In this document: one piece after another, positions 20,609-32,900 of the stretch | How the letters are laid out: the number at the start of each line of letters is the position of its first letter | How positions within the stretch are numbered: position 1 is the stretch's first letter | DNA from: Folioceros fuciformis | Lineage: Eukaryota > Anthocerotophyta > Anthocerotopsida > Anthocerotales | Direction: 5' to 3' | DNA: 36,253 nt | Assembly: GCA_049999805.1 (NCBI GenBank) | Contig: JBNGIO010004591.1 | Span: forward strand, 1 to 36,253 | The notes under the pieces: generated by a model | What the model saw: the letters and a program-made list of their open reading frames with translations, nothing else | Told to the model about the DNA's origin: nothing | Database searches by the model: none | Translations under genes and position numbers: made by a program

Positions 20609-22772
20609 ATGGGGAGTGCCAGCAAAGAGGAGGCGGATGTCAAGTCGGAGGATGGCGGGGAAGAGCAGCTGACGCGAAAGGACTCTGGTCAGTTCGCTGA
20701 GGGCGACAAGGTGCTGGCCTATCATGGCCTGCTTATTTACGAGGCAAAGGTGGTCTTTTTCGTCTTGAAACCCACACTGCTGGGCCACCAGCCATTCTGC
20801 TGCTTGTCTAATGCTTCTCAACCTAGTCGTGCCGCAGTTGTGTTGTGGTCACGTACTGACGTGCCGTGTGCTTCTTGCAGATTCAACGTGCTGAGTACCG
20901 GAAGAAAGAGTGGAAGTACTTTGTGCACTACCTGGTCAGTTTCTTGAAACACTTTTGTTGGACGAGTCCTTTGTTCCCGAGTCTTCCGTTGCCTGATTTC
21001 GTCACTTTCTTCAGCTCACTGAGTTTGTCTCGGTTTTCTGCAGGGCTGGAATAAAAAGTGAGCCTCCTTCCACTAGTTAGCATTTGGTATCAGGCCAAGT
21101 CAAAGTGTTTTTATATCGTTGCTGTCCTACTCGCTATTGATCATGAAGTTGTCACTTTGGTATTGAAGTAATTTGTGGGGTTGTTGCGTCTGCTAGTTGT
21201 TTGTAATGAATTGCTTGCAAGTTCAGCTGAGCTGAAAGGGTGCTCGAGGTGTGGGTTCTGACGAGATGAGATATTGTGATGATTGGGCATGAAGAATAGC
21301 TGGGATGAGTGGGTGGGAACGGATCGCCTCATGACTCTGACTGAAGCAAACCTGGAGAAGCAAAAGAAACTGTTCAAGAGTCAGAACGGAGAGAAGAATA
21401 AGGGACGCATCTCCCAAGGCAAGAAAAGCGCTCCTTCTGGTAAGACCTGGTGTAACGCATTCAGGGTGATGTGCTGAATATGGATGGCTGAAATTCTGAC
21501 TTTGATTTGTCTGCCCATGTAGACATAAAAACTGAGAAAGAGGAGAAATCATCGGGTAACGTTTCCATCTGTGGTCTATATGATGCTGAAGTCTGAGGGT
21601 CCTTTTGCACTGTTTGAGGTCCTTTGGCCGAAGCCTCTGTGTGGAGGAAATGCCCATGCAGGACGATTCTATTTGACTTTGGACCTCTTGACAGCTGACA
21701 TTATTTTGGTGTTTCTTTACAGTGGGTAAAGGGAAGAAGCGCAAGGCTGATTCAATCGTTGAGGTCAGTCTCTTAGACCTTGTCATGAATCCTGGCCAGG
21801 CTCCGTGATTTTGTTCGATCTGGAGAGGATTCTTGTTGATTGTACGCAATACAGGAAAAGGAGAAGGAGACAGAGGAACCAGATCAAGTCATGAAAATAC
21901 CTTTACCTGGCACCCTGAAGAAGAGGCTTGTTGATGAATGGGAATTCATCACCCAAATGGGGAAGGTGATTGGCTGTCATGGGGGTGTGGTGCGGTTTAT
22001 TTAATGGGGTGTGTGGTACTAACCTGCCCTTGTTTGCCTCACTTGGGAACAGTTAATTAAGCTCCCAAGGAGCCCCTGTGTGGATGATATCCTCAAGAGA
22101 TATCTGGAGTTCAAATCGAAGAGGGACAACGTGTAGGTGCACTGCTACCATGTTTTAACCCCGAGTTTGTACTGTGTCTTCATCCAGTGGCTCGTGGGTT
22201 CGTGTACCTGTTTCTTGCGTGCAACTAAAGGAAGATGGTTATTGTGCAGAGCTGGTGATTCGCTTGCAGAAATCCTTAATGGGCTTCGCAGCTACTTTGA
22301 TAAGGCTCTACCGGCTATGCTTCTCTATAGGCAAGAGCGTGAGCAGTATGCCGAAGCTGTTCCAGAGGATAGCCCTCTGGCACCTTCCTTCATTTACGGA
22401 GCAGAACATCTCCTCAGACTTTTTGGTTGGGCCAGGAGCCTCCTATTTCAGCAGATGGTTCTGGTGCTATATTTTCCAGTACTGAGATTGTTTCCGTGAC
22501 GAATGTGCAGTCAAGATTCCAGAGCTGCTGGCATTCACAAATATGGAGGAGGAGGCATTGACTCAACTTCAGCAGAAGCTGACCGACTTTCTGAAGTCAG
22601 TGTCTACACTTGGGTGTCGGTACGGAACGAACGCGTTTCATTTTCTCCTGGTGGTCCCTGACTGGACTGGTTGTTTGCTAGGTTCCTGCAAAAGAATCAG
22701 ACCAACTTCTTTCTTTCTTCGTACGATGGCGTCAAACCAGAAAGTGGTGGAAAGAAGGAATCGAAGAATTAG
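20609..22772 (+). CDS. MRG: MRG-family chromodomain protein (MRG15/Eaf3-like histone-methyl reader), 11 exons
   Basis: Exons are 20609-20749, 20881-20934, 21044-21057, 21300-21439, 21523-21555, 21723-21763, 21855-21965, 22053-22132, 22250-22425, 22511-22595 and 22682-22772. Together they are 966 bases, 321 residues, all phases consistent with GT-AG introns. Plant MRG proteins read H3K4/K36 methylation and recruit histone acetyltransferase complexes of the NuA4 type. The chromo-barrel spans residues ~28-80 (GDKVLAYHGLLIYEAK, WKYFVHYLGWNKNWDEWV) and keeps the Tyr and Trp residues expected for the methyl-lysine cage. A Lys/Glu/Ser-rich linker with a possible nuclear signal GKGKKRK follows. The MRG domain spans ~155-318 (LKKRLVDEWEFITQMGKLIK, SLAEILNGLRSYFDKALP, IYGAEHLLRLFVKIPELL). 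The third exon is only 14 bases long. The start is the first in-frame ATG. It converges on FIP1. Confidence 0.95.
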
Positions 22773-23113
22773 TTGGTAACTCGCACAGACGGGAGAAGCA
22801 CATGCAGTACGGAGTGTTTAATAAAGGTCTTCTCTCAGTTGTGAATATCTTAAAGATCCTCTTGGCTCGTGGAATTTGTACATTATTTTGGTCGCGGGAA
22901 GTTATTGAACTGTTAACAAATCTGGGCGGTACAAGATATGTTGAGGGATATGAAACTCCATTAGCAATCACATCCCACCGTTTACAAAGGGAGGGGGTGC
23001 ATAACGACATCCCGGGGTGGAAAGAGATCACACGTTTAAGGCACACGTCCAAGGCAAACGAGGGACAAGCAAAAATCGACTGGAGCGTCGCTGCAGGGGA
23101 ACTCGAAATGTCT
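22773..23113. other. Convergent intergenic region between MRG and FIP1
   Basis: 341 bases separate the two stop codons and must hold both 3' UTRs. I see no gene. The AATAAAGG near 22820 on the plus strand could serve as a poly(A) signal for MRG. Confidence 0.5.
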
Positions 23114-26100
23114 TTAGTCACTCCCCCATCTTCGCTTCCTCGCCGGTCTCTCTTGGTTCACTTCGACAGTCTGCGTCTGATCGCTATTATTTTCGCTCTG
23201 TAGCTTTCTCGACTCGGAAAATTTTCTGCGCAACCGTTCCTTTCGGTCCTCCGCCGCCGAGTGCTCCTGTTTCTTCTCAACATGAGCACTCTCGGAGGTG
23301 TCGACTCCTTTTTTCGGAAGGACATCCAATGCGCCGGGATTATGATCCGACCACTCCCTACCCCTTGTTTCAGATGCTTGTCGGCCAGTTACGTTACTCT
23401 CTTGCACTTTGCCGACTACCTTCTTTCTGGCCCTCGCACTAACATTAACCAATTGGTGCCTCGTCTTGCCTGAGCTGCTAGCTTCACCCACCTGTTCACA
23501 CAAATCACCTCGGTCAACCTCTGTGGCAAGGCAACCTCACACCATCCGTTAGAAGTGCTAGTTTTCAGAAGCTGCGTTACCTTGTCTTCCCTAGTCACCA
23601 ACTCCAGGTCATTTAGGCTTTTCTTACGAAGCTCTTGACCCCTACGCCGGCCTCGACCTCTGAGACCGTTCACTTGGTAGTCATCCACAACACTATTAAC
23701 AGCCTGCACAGGCAGGGTCAGGGAAATTCAACATGAAGATACAATTTCAGGTCTTCCATGATCTATTATCACGACAGGCACAACACGCTGCCATCCCTCT
23801 CAAGACACTACCTTTTCTGTGGCAACAGCAGAATGCAGGGAATCATTTTTTCTCTTCCTGCGGGTATCCACATTGAAATCCTCCAAAGATTCAACACCAA
23901 CTGCCTTATCATCTGCCTTTCTGCCTGAGATCCTTATCCCTTTATCCTCCTTTGATGGCCTTGTATCTGTGCTCCTATAGTGATCAGCAGACTCTCGTGT
24001 TGACTCCCGAATGGACTCCCGCCCTGATTCCTGTACAGAGTCTCGTGCCACGTCTCTCCCCGACTCACGTGCTGCTTTTCGGCTTGCCTCCCGGACTGAT
24101 TCTCTCCCTGAGTCTCGTGCCACTTCTCGCCCTGACTCTTGGGCTGCTTCCCTTAAAGATTCTCGTCCCAACTCCCTCGTTGATTCTCTCCCCAGATCTC
24201 GTGCGGAATCTCGTCCTGACTCTCGTGCAGAGTCTCGGCCAGACTCTCTTCCAGCCTTCCGCCCGGACTCTCTTGCCATTTCTCGCCCAGATTCTCTTAC
24301 AGTTTCTCGACCAGACTCACGTAGAGTTTCTCGCAATGAGTCCCTCGCCGAGTCCCGCCCCGACTCTCTAACAGAGTCCCGCCCCGACTCTCTTGCAGAT
24401 TCCCGCCCNNNNNNNNNNNNNNNNNNNNNNNNNNNNNNNNNNNNNNNNNNNNNNNNNNNNNNNNNNNNNNNNNNNNNNNNNNNNNNNNNNNNNNNNNNNN
24501 NNNNNNNNCCCGCCCCGACTCCCTAGCAGATTCTCGCACCGACTCTCTTGCGAAATCCCGCCCCGACTCTCTTGCAGATTCCCGCCCGGACTCTCGTGCA
24601 GATTCCCGCCCGGAAAGACCTCCAGGCTGAGCAGTCCTGTCATCGTTCCTCCGGGAGGGATATCTCGAGTGCATATAATGCTCTCTTTCAGAACCTCTGG
24701 TCCATCCATTTCTGTGTTTAGAGTAAGCTTGATCATCAGACTCTGGGCCCTCTTTACCACGAGAATCATCCCTGCGTGACGCAGACCTTCCACTTTCCCT
24801 TCCTCTACCCCGTTCAGACATGGACGTAGGCACGTCATGGGGCGTATCTTTCTTTTGGCTCCAATAGGACCTTTCCCCATTTTCCTGGGTGCCTTTCACG
24901 TCGTCTGACCTTCTCTGAGTCGATTCAGATTTGGATCTGTATGAACTGTCAAGGTCTCGTCTTTGACTGTAAGAACTTCCTTCTTGCTTCTCTCTCCTGG
25001 ACTGTAATTCAGATTTCCTTTCCCTTTCTTCTCTCTGCCTTGAGTTGCCACCCCTTGCCTCCAGCCTTCCATCGTCCACTTTCCTCATCTCAACACTTCG
25101 CTCCCGCTTGTCCTGTCTATATTCCTTCTTTGTATGAACCTGCGATTCATGCTTACTGGCTTCAAATGGCAACGCAGCATCGCTACCTGAGCTTTCATCA
25201 CGAGCATCGTACAGGTCATTAGAAAGCTCTAAACTGCACCCTGAATCCTCCTGGCTTGCACTGTTCTTCCTGCTGCTCGCCTTCGGGCCGTACTCCCTTC
25301 CAGATCTTGTCGACTTATCTGACAGCTCATGAGTTTTCTGCCGCTTAGGATACTGAACAGGCTCATCGACATCTTGCTCCTCCAGATCATTTGCCTCATC
25401 CCCTAAGCCTTGGGACGGTTTATGCTCTTGCTCACCAGAGTTCTCGTCTTCTTCATGGTACCCAACTTTACACAACTTGGAGCGGATTGCTCCACTGTCT
25501 CTATCGTCAAAATCATCTGACTCCCATGGTCTGCTGCTTTCTGAGTCTTTAACAGTTCCGAGTACACCCCTTGGTCCCCATCCACCTGACCCAACATTGC
25601 TTGGCTCATCATCCCCCATCGGCATGTGTCCCGGTTGTTTAAGGTGCCCTGGCTGTGGGGAAGGAAATAGGGGAGGTGGCCCTCGCCTGCAAGTTAAGAA
25701 CAGCTGCTAGTTATATACTCAAGACTCTAAGAGGACTTTCAATCCATTCATGACATCGAACTCAAAACCAACACCTGGCCTAGCTAACTTCTCTTGGTGG
25801 CGGACTTCACCTTGGAGGTTCAATAAAATCTGGATGGCGAAGACCGAAGGCATCTTGACGAGGCCCTTGCCCTAAGAGGGGGCCGGGCCTTGGCCCTCCA
25901 TAAGGAGCCCGCCTTCCTGATACACCTCTGCATACATACTCATAAAGCGAAGAATTGTTATCTTGCTCAGTGACATTGAGCCCACACAATTAACATAATT
26001 GAAGGGGACAGCATACCGGCCGAGTGGAGGAAGACAAAACTGTTCGCCTGGAAGCACCCCATAACCTGGTGTTGGACCTTGATGTGGCCCAATCATGCCA

Positions 26101-28865
26101 CCAGTTAAAAGGTGTCGCGAGCCATCCATGTCTCTCCGGCGTCCAGAAACTCCAGGCGCACCTGCTCCCAAGACACTTGGATCCCTGTCCCACAAGTCGT
26201 TTGCTGGTCCAAAAGACTGTGGTTCTGGCTCGGCTGAGGCCCCTTCGTTGACATCCCTCTCCTCCACGTATGCAGCCTCCTCCTGCTGTGTCACGTCATT
26301 GTCTTCTTCAGCATCTTGGGGCATGATCTGAACCAATCAGGGTAAGAATTGGTTACCGAATGCATGTACAGAGAGACAACCAGAGAGTTGATACACATGT
26401 TAGATAAGCAGGCTGATTCAGTAAAGAAAGTCAAAGCTGAAGCATAATTTCCAACCTGTATCACAGCATCTGAATCACGAGTCCGTTGTCGACGCACATC
26501 CACAGAAGGGCGCCTTTCTGCTCCTCCTCCTTCTACTTGAATAGCGCGTCCTGTTGGCTGTGAAACAGACATCAATTAGGAGTTTCCCACAATCGAGTAC
26601 CTCTGTGTTGTTATTACCTTGGAAGAACAGGCACCTGACCTCAATGGAGACACGGGACGAAGCAAGAAAACCAACACTACTGCGTCTAAGAAAGAATGAT
26701 ACCCATAACCCAGCCTCTCAGCTGTAAAAGAGATCAGGCTGGCTTACCTGCATAGCATGAAGCCACGCTGCTCCACGACCCCCTCCCTCATTACCAATTC
26801 TTGCCCCAGGTCCTGACCCAGCATTATTTTCCAAGCCTCGTTCTTGCATGTTCTTGGAATCACCAAACGCATCAAGCATACCAGCTGCAGCAGCTAGTTC
26901 TGGGGGGAGATCTGGATCATAAGCCTGCGTCCCAAAACGAAGCCTTCAGAACGCTGTCACTCATGGAATTGATAAACCTGACTGTCAATTCACTTGGCAC
27001 AAAACTCAAAGCCAACCATGTACGTTGTCATTACAAACACCCACTCACTAGCTCTTACTGCTGTCGAGCAGCGTCACTGAACAAAACAGGAGGGAGAGCA
27101 AAAACCTGCTCAGAGCGCCCACTCTCGTAAACACGAATTTTGCTTTGCATTGTTGCTTCCACACGCATTTTGGACTGAATAAAATCAGGACTCCAATTCA
27201 AAATGTGCTCGATAAATGCAGGTGGTACAGAATCTTTAAGGCAAGATGGTAAAGTACTGACGTGTCCATAAATTTCTTACCAAATGGCGGCAGTAAAGCT
27301 TCCAAGAAAGTTCATCGAAACCATAATTGAAATAGTCAGTGCTGTCCACGCCTGTCCGTCTCCATGGTTTGTCCTCCAGAGAGTCTATATCAATATCAAA
27401 CACTGTCCTGCAGCAAAGCTCAACATGAACATGCCTGTGATAAATACACTGCCTCCTCATCCCCGGCACACTGGTGTACAATAGGCTTATCCGAGCAACC
27501 CTAGATAAGACAGCTGCTCGCAGAGATCAGAGCTTACTTCGTGGGTGGAAGATTGAAGTCTCCGTAATTGAGAAAAGGTTGGGAACCACTGGCATCATTC
27601 CCATACCGATTACCCCGAGGCTGTCCAGCCCTGCGAGGTCCACCTCCAGCACCATTCGACTCCCCCCTGCCAGCGGGGCCCGGTGCAAGCCACTCTCCAG
27701 CAGGAGCCCGACCCCCTGGAGCTGCCGAAATTGCTGGGGCCTGCGATCCTCCAGCTTTCGCACTTTGTCTCACATACTGAACATTCACACGACCGAAAGG
27801 TCATCCATCAAGCAAACACGTATGCAACAGCTCAGGCTCGAAGGCGCGGTACATCACCCTCACCTTGAACTGCCCATGATGAGGCTGCTGGGCATGATAT
27901 CCTTGTCCACTATACCCGATACGGGGCGATGCGACAGCTGTGGCCGTCTTAGGAGTACCACCTTTCTCTTCCCCCGGAACCCCAGCAACTTCCGCAGGAG
28001 TGGTGGCAGCAGGTGGCAGCGCCACCACCTGCCCTGGGGACGCAGGAGGCGACTCCTCCCATTCTTTCCCCTCCCCCGCTTCCTTGTTTGCAAGGAGGAC
28101 CAGATTACCTGCATCCTCCTCATCTTCATTCTCGACATCCCCCTCTCCGTCGGGGTAAGCTTCCGCGGAAGTGTTCAAGACGATCTTAAAGTCATCGTCC
28201 TCGCTCTCGCTATCCCAGTCGTCCGCCTTGTCGCTGTTGCCGAGCCGCGATTTCCCTTGCTCCCCGAAGAGTTGCGGCTCCGGCATACCATTCTGCTCAC
28301 TCTCCCAGGGCTGATCCCCGGCTTCGCCCTCCGACTCGCCGTTGATAGGGGCGGTCCCATGGCCCCCTGAGGAAGCGCCTCGAGACGAACCAGTAGCGGC
28401 AGAGGCACCCAATTGGATGCCGATAGCAGCTCCGTGCCGCCCCACCGTGGCTCGTGCCACCATTCCATCATGCCCATTGGATCCAGCGTCCAGCTGCGGG
28501 CTGCTCCTGGACTCCTGCAAGCTGTCACCGTAGAGCTGGCCATACAGCAGAATTTCTTCATTCTCCGCCTCCTTGGGGCTCCCATGGAACATGCCGTCAG
28601 CCTGCTCCACAGAGACCGAGCTTTGGGGCAAGGGAGCCCTGCTGCTGCTACCTGTGCCTGTGCCAGAGCCAGTGCCTGTGCCCGTGCCAGAGCCAGTGCC
28701 AGTACCCGTGCCCGTGCCAGAGCGGGACGCCGAGAACGAGGAGGGGCCATACAGCAGAGCATCCTCGTCCTCGTAGGTGGGCTCACTGGAATTCTCAGCA
28801 GGCCTGCTTACACCATCCACTCCGAAATCAGTGTAGAGGTTGCCAAAGTCATCGTCGTCGTCCAT
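23114..28865 (-). CDS. FIP1: FIP1-like pre-mRNA polyadenylation factor (plant FIPS5/FIP1[V] type), 11 exons
   Basis: FIP1 is a CPSF subunit in the nucleus that links poly(A) polymerase to pre-mRNA 3'-end processing. Exons are 28865-27864, 27776-27538, 27407-27281, 27174-27106, 26924-26748, 26557-26456, 26327-26017, 25927-25811, 25686-23812 (with a 100-N gap), 23703-23581 and 23491-23114. Excluding the gap they give 4420 bases, about 1470 residues, long as in the plant form. The N-terminus is acidic (MDDDDDFGNLYTDFG), then holds a Gly-Thr/Gly-Ser run (residues ~48-72). The diagnostic FIP1 motif lies in exons 2-3: FDIDIDSLEDKPWRR and DYFNYGFDELSWKLY. Exon 9 is a charged Arg/Glu/Ser region with a long RESxRESG repeat. 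The C-terminus ends RPARKRRWGSD. The frame shifts by one across the gap, so the real gap length should be 2 modulo 3. An in-frame ATG at 29087 could add 74 residues, but the acidic start at 28865 matches the family. Confidence 0.94.
23990..24614 (-). repeat. RES/RESG coding repeat within FIP1 exon 9
   Basis: The minus strand codes for an irregular repeat of about 8 residues, RESARESG with variants RDSA, RESL and RETV, encoded by a ~24-base degenerate unit. It extends on both sides of the assembly gap, so the true copy number is unknown. Such Arg/Glu/Ser or RD/RE tracts are common in RNA-processing factors and are likely disordered. Confidence 0.85.
24409..24508. other. Assembly gap (100 N) inside FIP1 exon 9
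   Basis: A second placeholder gap, lying within the RES coding repeat. The assembly probably broke because of the repeat. The true length is unknown. Confidence 0.99.
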
Positions 28866-29800
28866 GAGGCCCGGAACGCACCCACAGAATGCAAGCAACG
28901 ACAACAAGAATCCCACACACCCCGATCGTCCTGCTAAACCTGCCTGCTTCTGCACCTCCTCCTCCTTCCTTGCCTCCCTCCCGCCCTCCCTCCTTTCCTC
29001 ACTTGCTCCCTGGCTCGCTGCCTCCCATCTTCTCCTTCCCCCTTTCCCTGCTCCCCCCTTTTCCTGCTCCTTTCCTTCGCTACGCACCCTAAACCCGCAT
29101 ACACGTTGTAGGTATCTGGTGCGTGCTTTTTATTGGGTTCGAACGGGATAGTCCCTCAACCCATCAAAATCATGAAACAAGGGGTGACGCCAACTCTTCA
29201 GATTCGCAACAAAACATTGGTCATATTAATCTTTCGGCGGATTACCTACATATATAGATGGGAAAAAAACCCGACTGGGGATAATAGGAAATCAAACTTT
29301 TACTAGTTAGGTGAGTTGGTGTATACACTTAAGGAGCATTAAAACCTTAGCTAATATATATAATATAATATAATAATTAAGATATATTGAAGAAAAGCAA
29401 ATCTAATATTACTCACATGGTGAAAGTTTTTTAAATAACTTGTGTCAAAGCTTAGTAATTGTGTTGTATGACAATGAATTATTCAAGATAGTTGATACGT
29501 TCATTGACACGATATCTTTTCTAATGAAAGCCCTCTTATTTATTTTAGAAAAATAAGATCTAGCCTATGGAGGAATAAACCATGATAGGAACACTAAGGG
29601 CTAACTCCCTCAAGCCTAATGAGTACCGATAGTACCTAAATCAACATGGTTTGGGAGAAGTACAAGTGGGGTATTTTCTATGATTGAAAAAGAGATGGAA
29701 AGTCCCATCTACTCCAAAGATTGGAGGAACAACCCCATTAGGGCCAAAGGCAAAAAAGAGGTACTCTCTCCCTACAAATATCATTTTAAAAAACTACGCT
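28866..29800. other. FIP1 leader/promoter region, then AT-rich spacer
   Basis: On the minus (FIP1 sense) strand, about 28940-29090 is a strong purine tract rich in GGA/GAA blocks, the likely 5' UTR or core promoter. From about 29160 onward the DNA becomes AT-rich and featureless up to the 44-bp repeat. No gene is seen. Confidence 0.5.
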
Positions 29801-29932
29801 CCCAAAATGTCGTGATGTGGAAGAACCATGTCTACTTACCAATTCCCAAAAGATCATGATGTGGAATAATAATGTCTACTTACCAATTCCCAAAATGTCA
29901 TGATGAGGAATAACAATGTCTACTTATCAATG
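29801..29932. repeat. 44-bp tandem repeat, three copies, at the 5' edge of the Copia element
   Basis: Units starting CCCAAAATGTCRTGATG and ending TGTCTACTTACCAATT occur at 29801, 29845 and 29889. They directly precede the first recognisable Copia coding sequence, so the element's 5' boundary coincides with this array. Confidence 0.88.
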
Positions 29933-32900
29933 TAATCTCTCTTACCGATGTTGTTGTTATGCATATGGCATTAGCCAACACTGCACAAGCCGGACAAGAC
30001 CCTTCCTAAGTTTTCACCCTCTGCCTGGAAACTTGGATTCTAAACATCCTTCTCAAGATTTGTGGCTCCTTGACAGTGGAGCAACAAAGCACATCCAGTA
30101 TACCTCTTTGCCTGCTCCTCAACTTGTCTACATGGGAGATAGCTCTCCACAAATGGCTGTTGGTACGGGAGTGGTAAAAGTGTAGCTTCAAAATCATGTA
30201 GTCTTCATAAAAGACGTCCTGCACGTTCTTGCACTGACACACAACTTGATGTCAGTTATGCAAGCTACTAGATCTCCAAACAGCAAGATTACCTTCACAC
30301 ATAAAGGTTGTCAGATCTCCTTTAGACTCTCCTCTGGGCAGTTAGTGCAATTATTTTATCCTCAAAGTGGCAAGTTGTTTTATGTGGCTTCAGGCATCCT
30401 ACCCGAGTCACTACGTTCAACAACCACCACACACAGTTTAGTAGCTACAGATGCTACAACTACTTTCTGGCACTTACGCTTAGCCCACTTACATCTGCAG
30501 GGCATGTAGCGGATGTCCACAAAAGGTCTGGTTTTAGGGTTACCTCCTAAGTTAGGAGCTTTACCTCTATGTCCCGGCTGTGTCGTAGGCAAGCACGCCA
30601 GCCAGCCTTATCCAAGATCCCATACCAAAACATCCCATGTCCTTGAGTTGGTACATGCTGACCTTTGTGGACCGATGCAGACAGCAACTTTGTTAGGCAA
30701 ATTATACATGTTTGTCTTGCTAGATGATTTCAGTCACTGGACAAACACAAACCTCAAACACTTCCTCAAACACAAACCCGAGGCATTTCTGTGTTTCAAG
30801 ATGTTCCAAGCTTATGCAGAGAACCACATTGGATAGAAGATCAAGATTTTTCCTAAGGACAATGTGGGAGAACTTACCACACCAATTTTTGAGGGACATC
30901 TCCTCTCACACGGGATCCAACACCAAAAGATAGTCCCATATTCACACTAACAATTGGGAACGGCTGAGTGCCGCCATCGCTCCATTATGGACGGTGTTCG
31001 CAGCTCTCTGCACACTGCTGGCCTCCCAAATTATTTGTGGGCAGAGGCTGCTGCTTGCGTTTGCTATGTTCAAAATCGTTGTGGCACTTCCACAGTTGAA
31101 GACAAGACACCTTATGAAATCTGGAAGGAGCAGAAACCGAACGTCAGCCATCTTAGGATTTTTGGCTGCACTGCCTACAAATATGTTCCCCCAGAAATTC
31201 GCAAGAAATTGGACCCTCGTTCCATCCCACTTACCTTTGTCGGATATGGAGAAGAGATTGGTGTGAAAGGTTACCGGCTCTACAATCGCCACAACCGTAG
31301 TTTTTCGTTGGCCAGGAATGTCATCTTTGATGAAGCTTCTATTCTGAACGCTCCTCCTCGAGATCCTTCGCCAGCAGCCAACGCGATGACACCACTCCTT
31401 CCTGTTACCACCTATGCGGACAACGTCTTTCAACCACCTCCCATTCCGGTGCCACTTCCCCACCCAACAATCCCTAACTTACCAGCCGCTCCTTTACCAC
31501 CCCTTCCTAGAGCTTTCCCTCCCGATCCTTACAACACGCACTGGCTTTACCACAAAGATCCTGCTCAGCCACAGGGGGGAATAGGATCAGATCCTGACGT
31601 TGCTGAGCATGATGGATTTCAAGGACCAGATCCTGATGTTGCTGAGCCTGATGGACTTCCATCTTCTAACAACACAACACGACGCTCTACCAGGTCCAAC
31701 AGAGGGATTCCAAGTGTAAAATTTCATGATCTCTCCTTTGACAAATCCCAAGGCCTTTCTGCACATGCTCTCTTTAGTGCTGACATTGTTCCTGTTAAAA
31801 AAGCACTAGAAGGATCCGAATCCAACTCTTGGAAACAGGCAATGGACAGTGAATATCAATCCTTGGTTTCTAACAACATCTGGACCTTGGTTGATCCACC
31901 GAAAGGTAGAAACATCGTGGGCAGCAAATGGGTCTTGAGAAAGAAGCACAACGCAGATGGCTCTCTAGCTAGGTTCAAGGCCAAACTCGTAGCAAGAAGA
32001 TTCACACAAAAGAGTGGAGTCAACTACTCTGAATCCAGTATCTTCAGCGCGGTAGTTAAACTCACCTCTCTTCGTGTGATGATAGACCTAGCTGCTCTAT
32101 ATGGTCTCGCTATACATCAGCTAGATGTGGAGACCGCGTTTTTTCATGGGATTTTAAAAGAAGAAATCTACGTTCAACGGCCTCCTGGATATGAAGTAAA
32201 AGGCCAAGAGTCCAAGGCGTGCCTTCTTCAGAAAACACTATATGGACTGAAGCAATCTCTGAGAGGCTGGTACGAGCGTCTACTTCGATATTTACTCAGC
32301 CTGGGTTATGTTAAAAGTATTGTGGACTCTAGAGTCTTCACAAGAAATAGGGGGCAACAGATGCTTATGATGGGTCTCTATGTAGATGACCTTATCATGG
32401 TTTCAAATGATGAAAAGTATTTAGCAGAGTGCAAATTTGCTCTTCAGAAAGAGTTCAAAATGACTAATAATGGGAGTACGTCATATTCTCTTGGTATTCA
32501 GGGCGTTCAGAATTCGTCTAATCATACTATCACTTTGCATCAGGGTACGTATGTTTCTAACTTACTGACCAAGTATGAAATGTCTAGCTGCAAACCTGTA
32601 GACACACCCATGCAAACAAGCCCAAGACTAAGTAAGACTATGTCACCTCAAGTAGATGATGAAGCTACTGAGATGCAATCAGTTCCGTATGCAAGCGTAG
32701 TAGGCAGTGTTCAGCATTTAGCTCAATACACTAGATTAGATATAGCGTGTCCTAATGGCCACGTTTCTCAATTCCTGCCAAATCCTGGAAAGTTACATTG
32801 GGTAGCAGCTAAAAGAATCCTTAGATATCTTCAATGAACGAGAACCAGTGGAATTCAGTACAAAGGAGGTCCTGATGCTGCAACCAAGCTTATAGGTTGA

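Noticed and set aside
24297-24880. Alternative minus-strand frames around the second gap coding for GGNLQESRGG-type repeats
   Set aside because: They are the RES repeat of FIP1 read out of frame. The sense frame on each side of the gap is fixed by the flanking conserved exon sequence.
27474-28370. 298-codon plus-strand frame
   Set aside because: Antisense to FIP1 exons 1-2 and crosses their intron. The Pro/Arg/Leu-rich translation has no domain.
29130-29160. GGTTCGAAC resembling a tRNA B box
   Set aside because: Flanking bases do not pair into a T arm, and no A box, anticodon arm or acceptor stem can be drawn around it.
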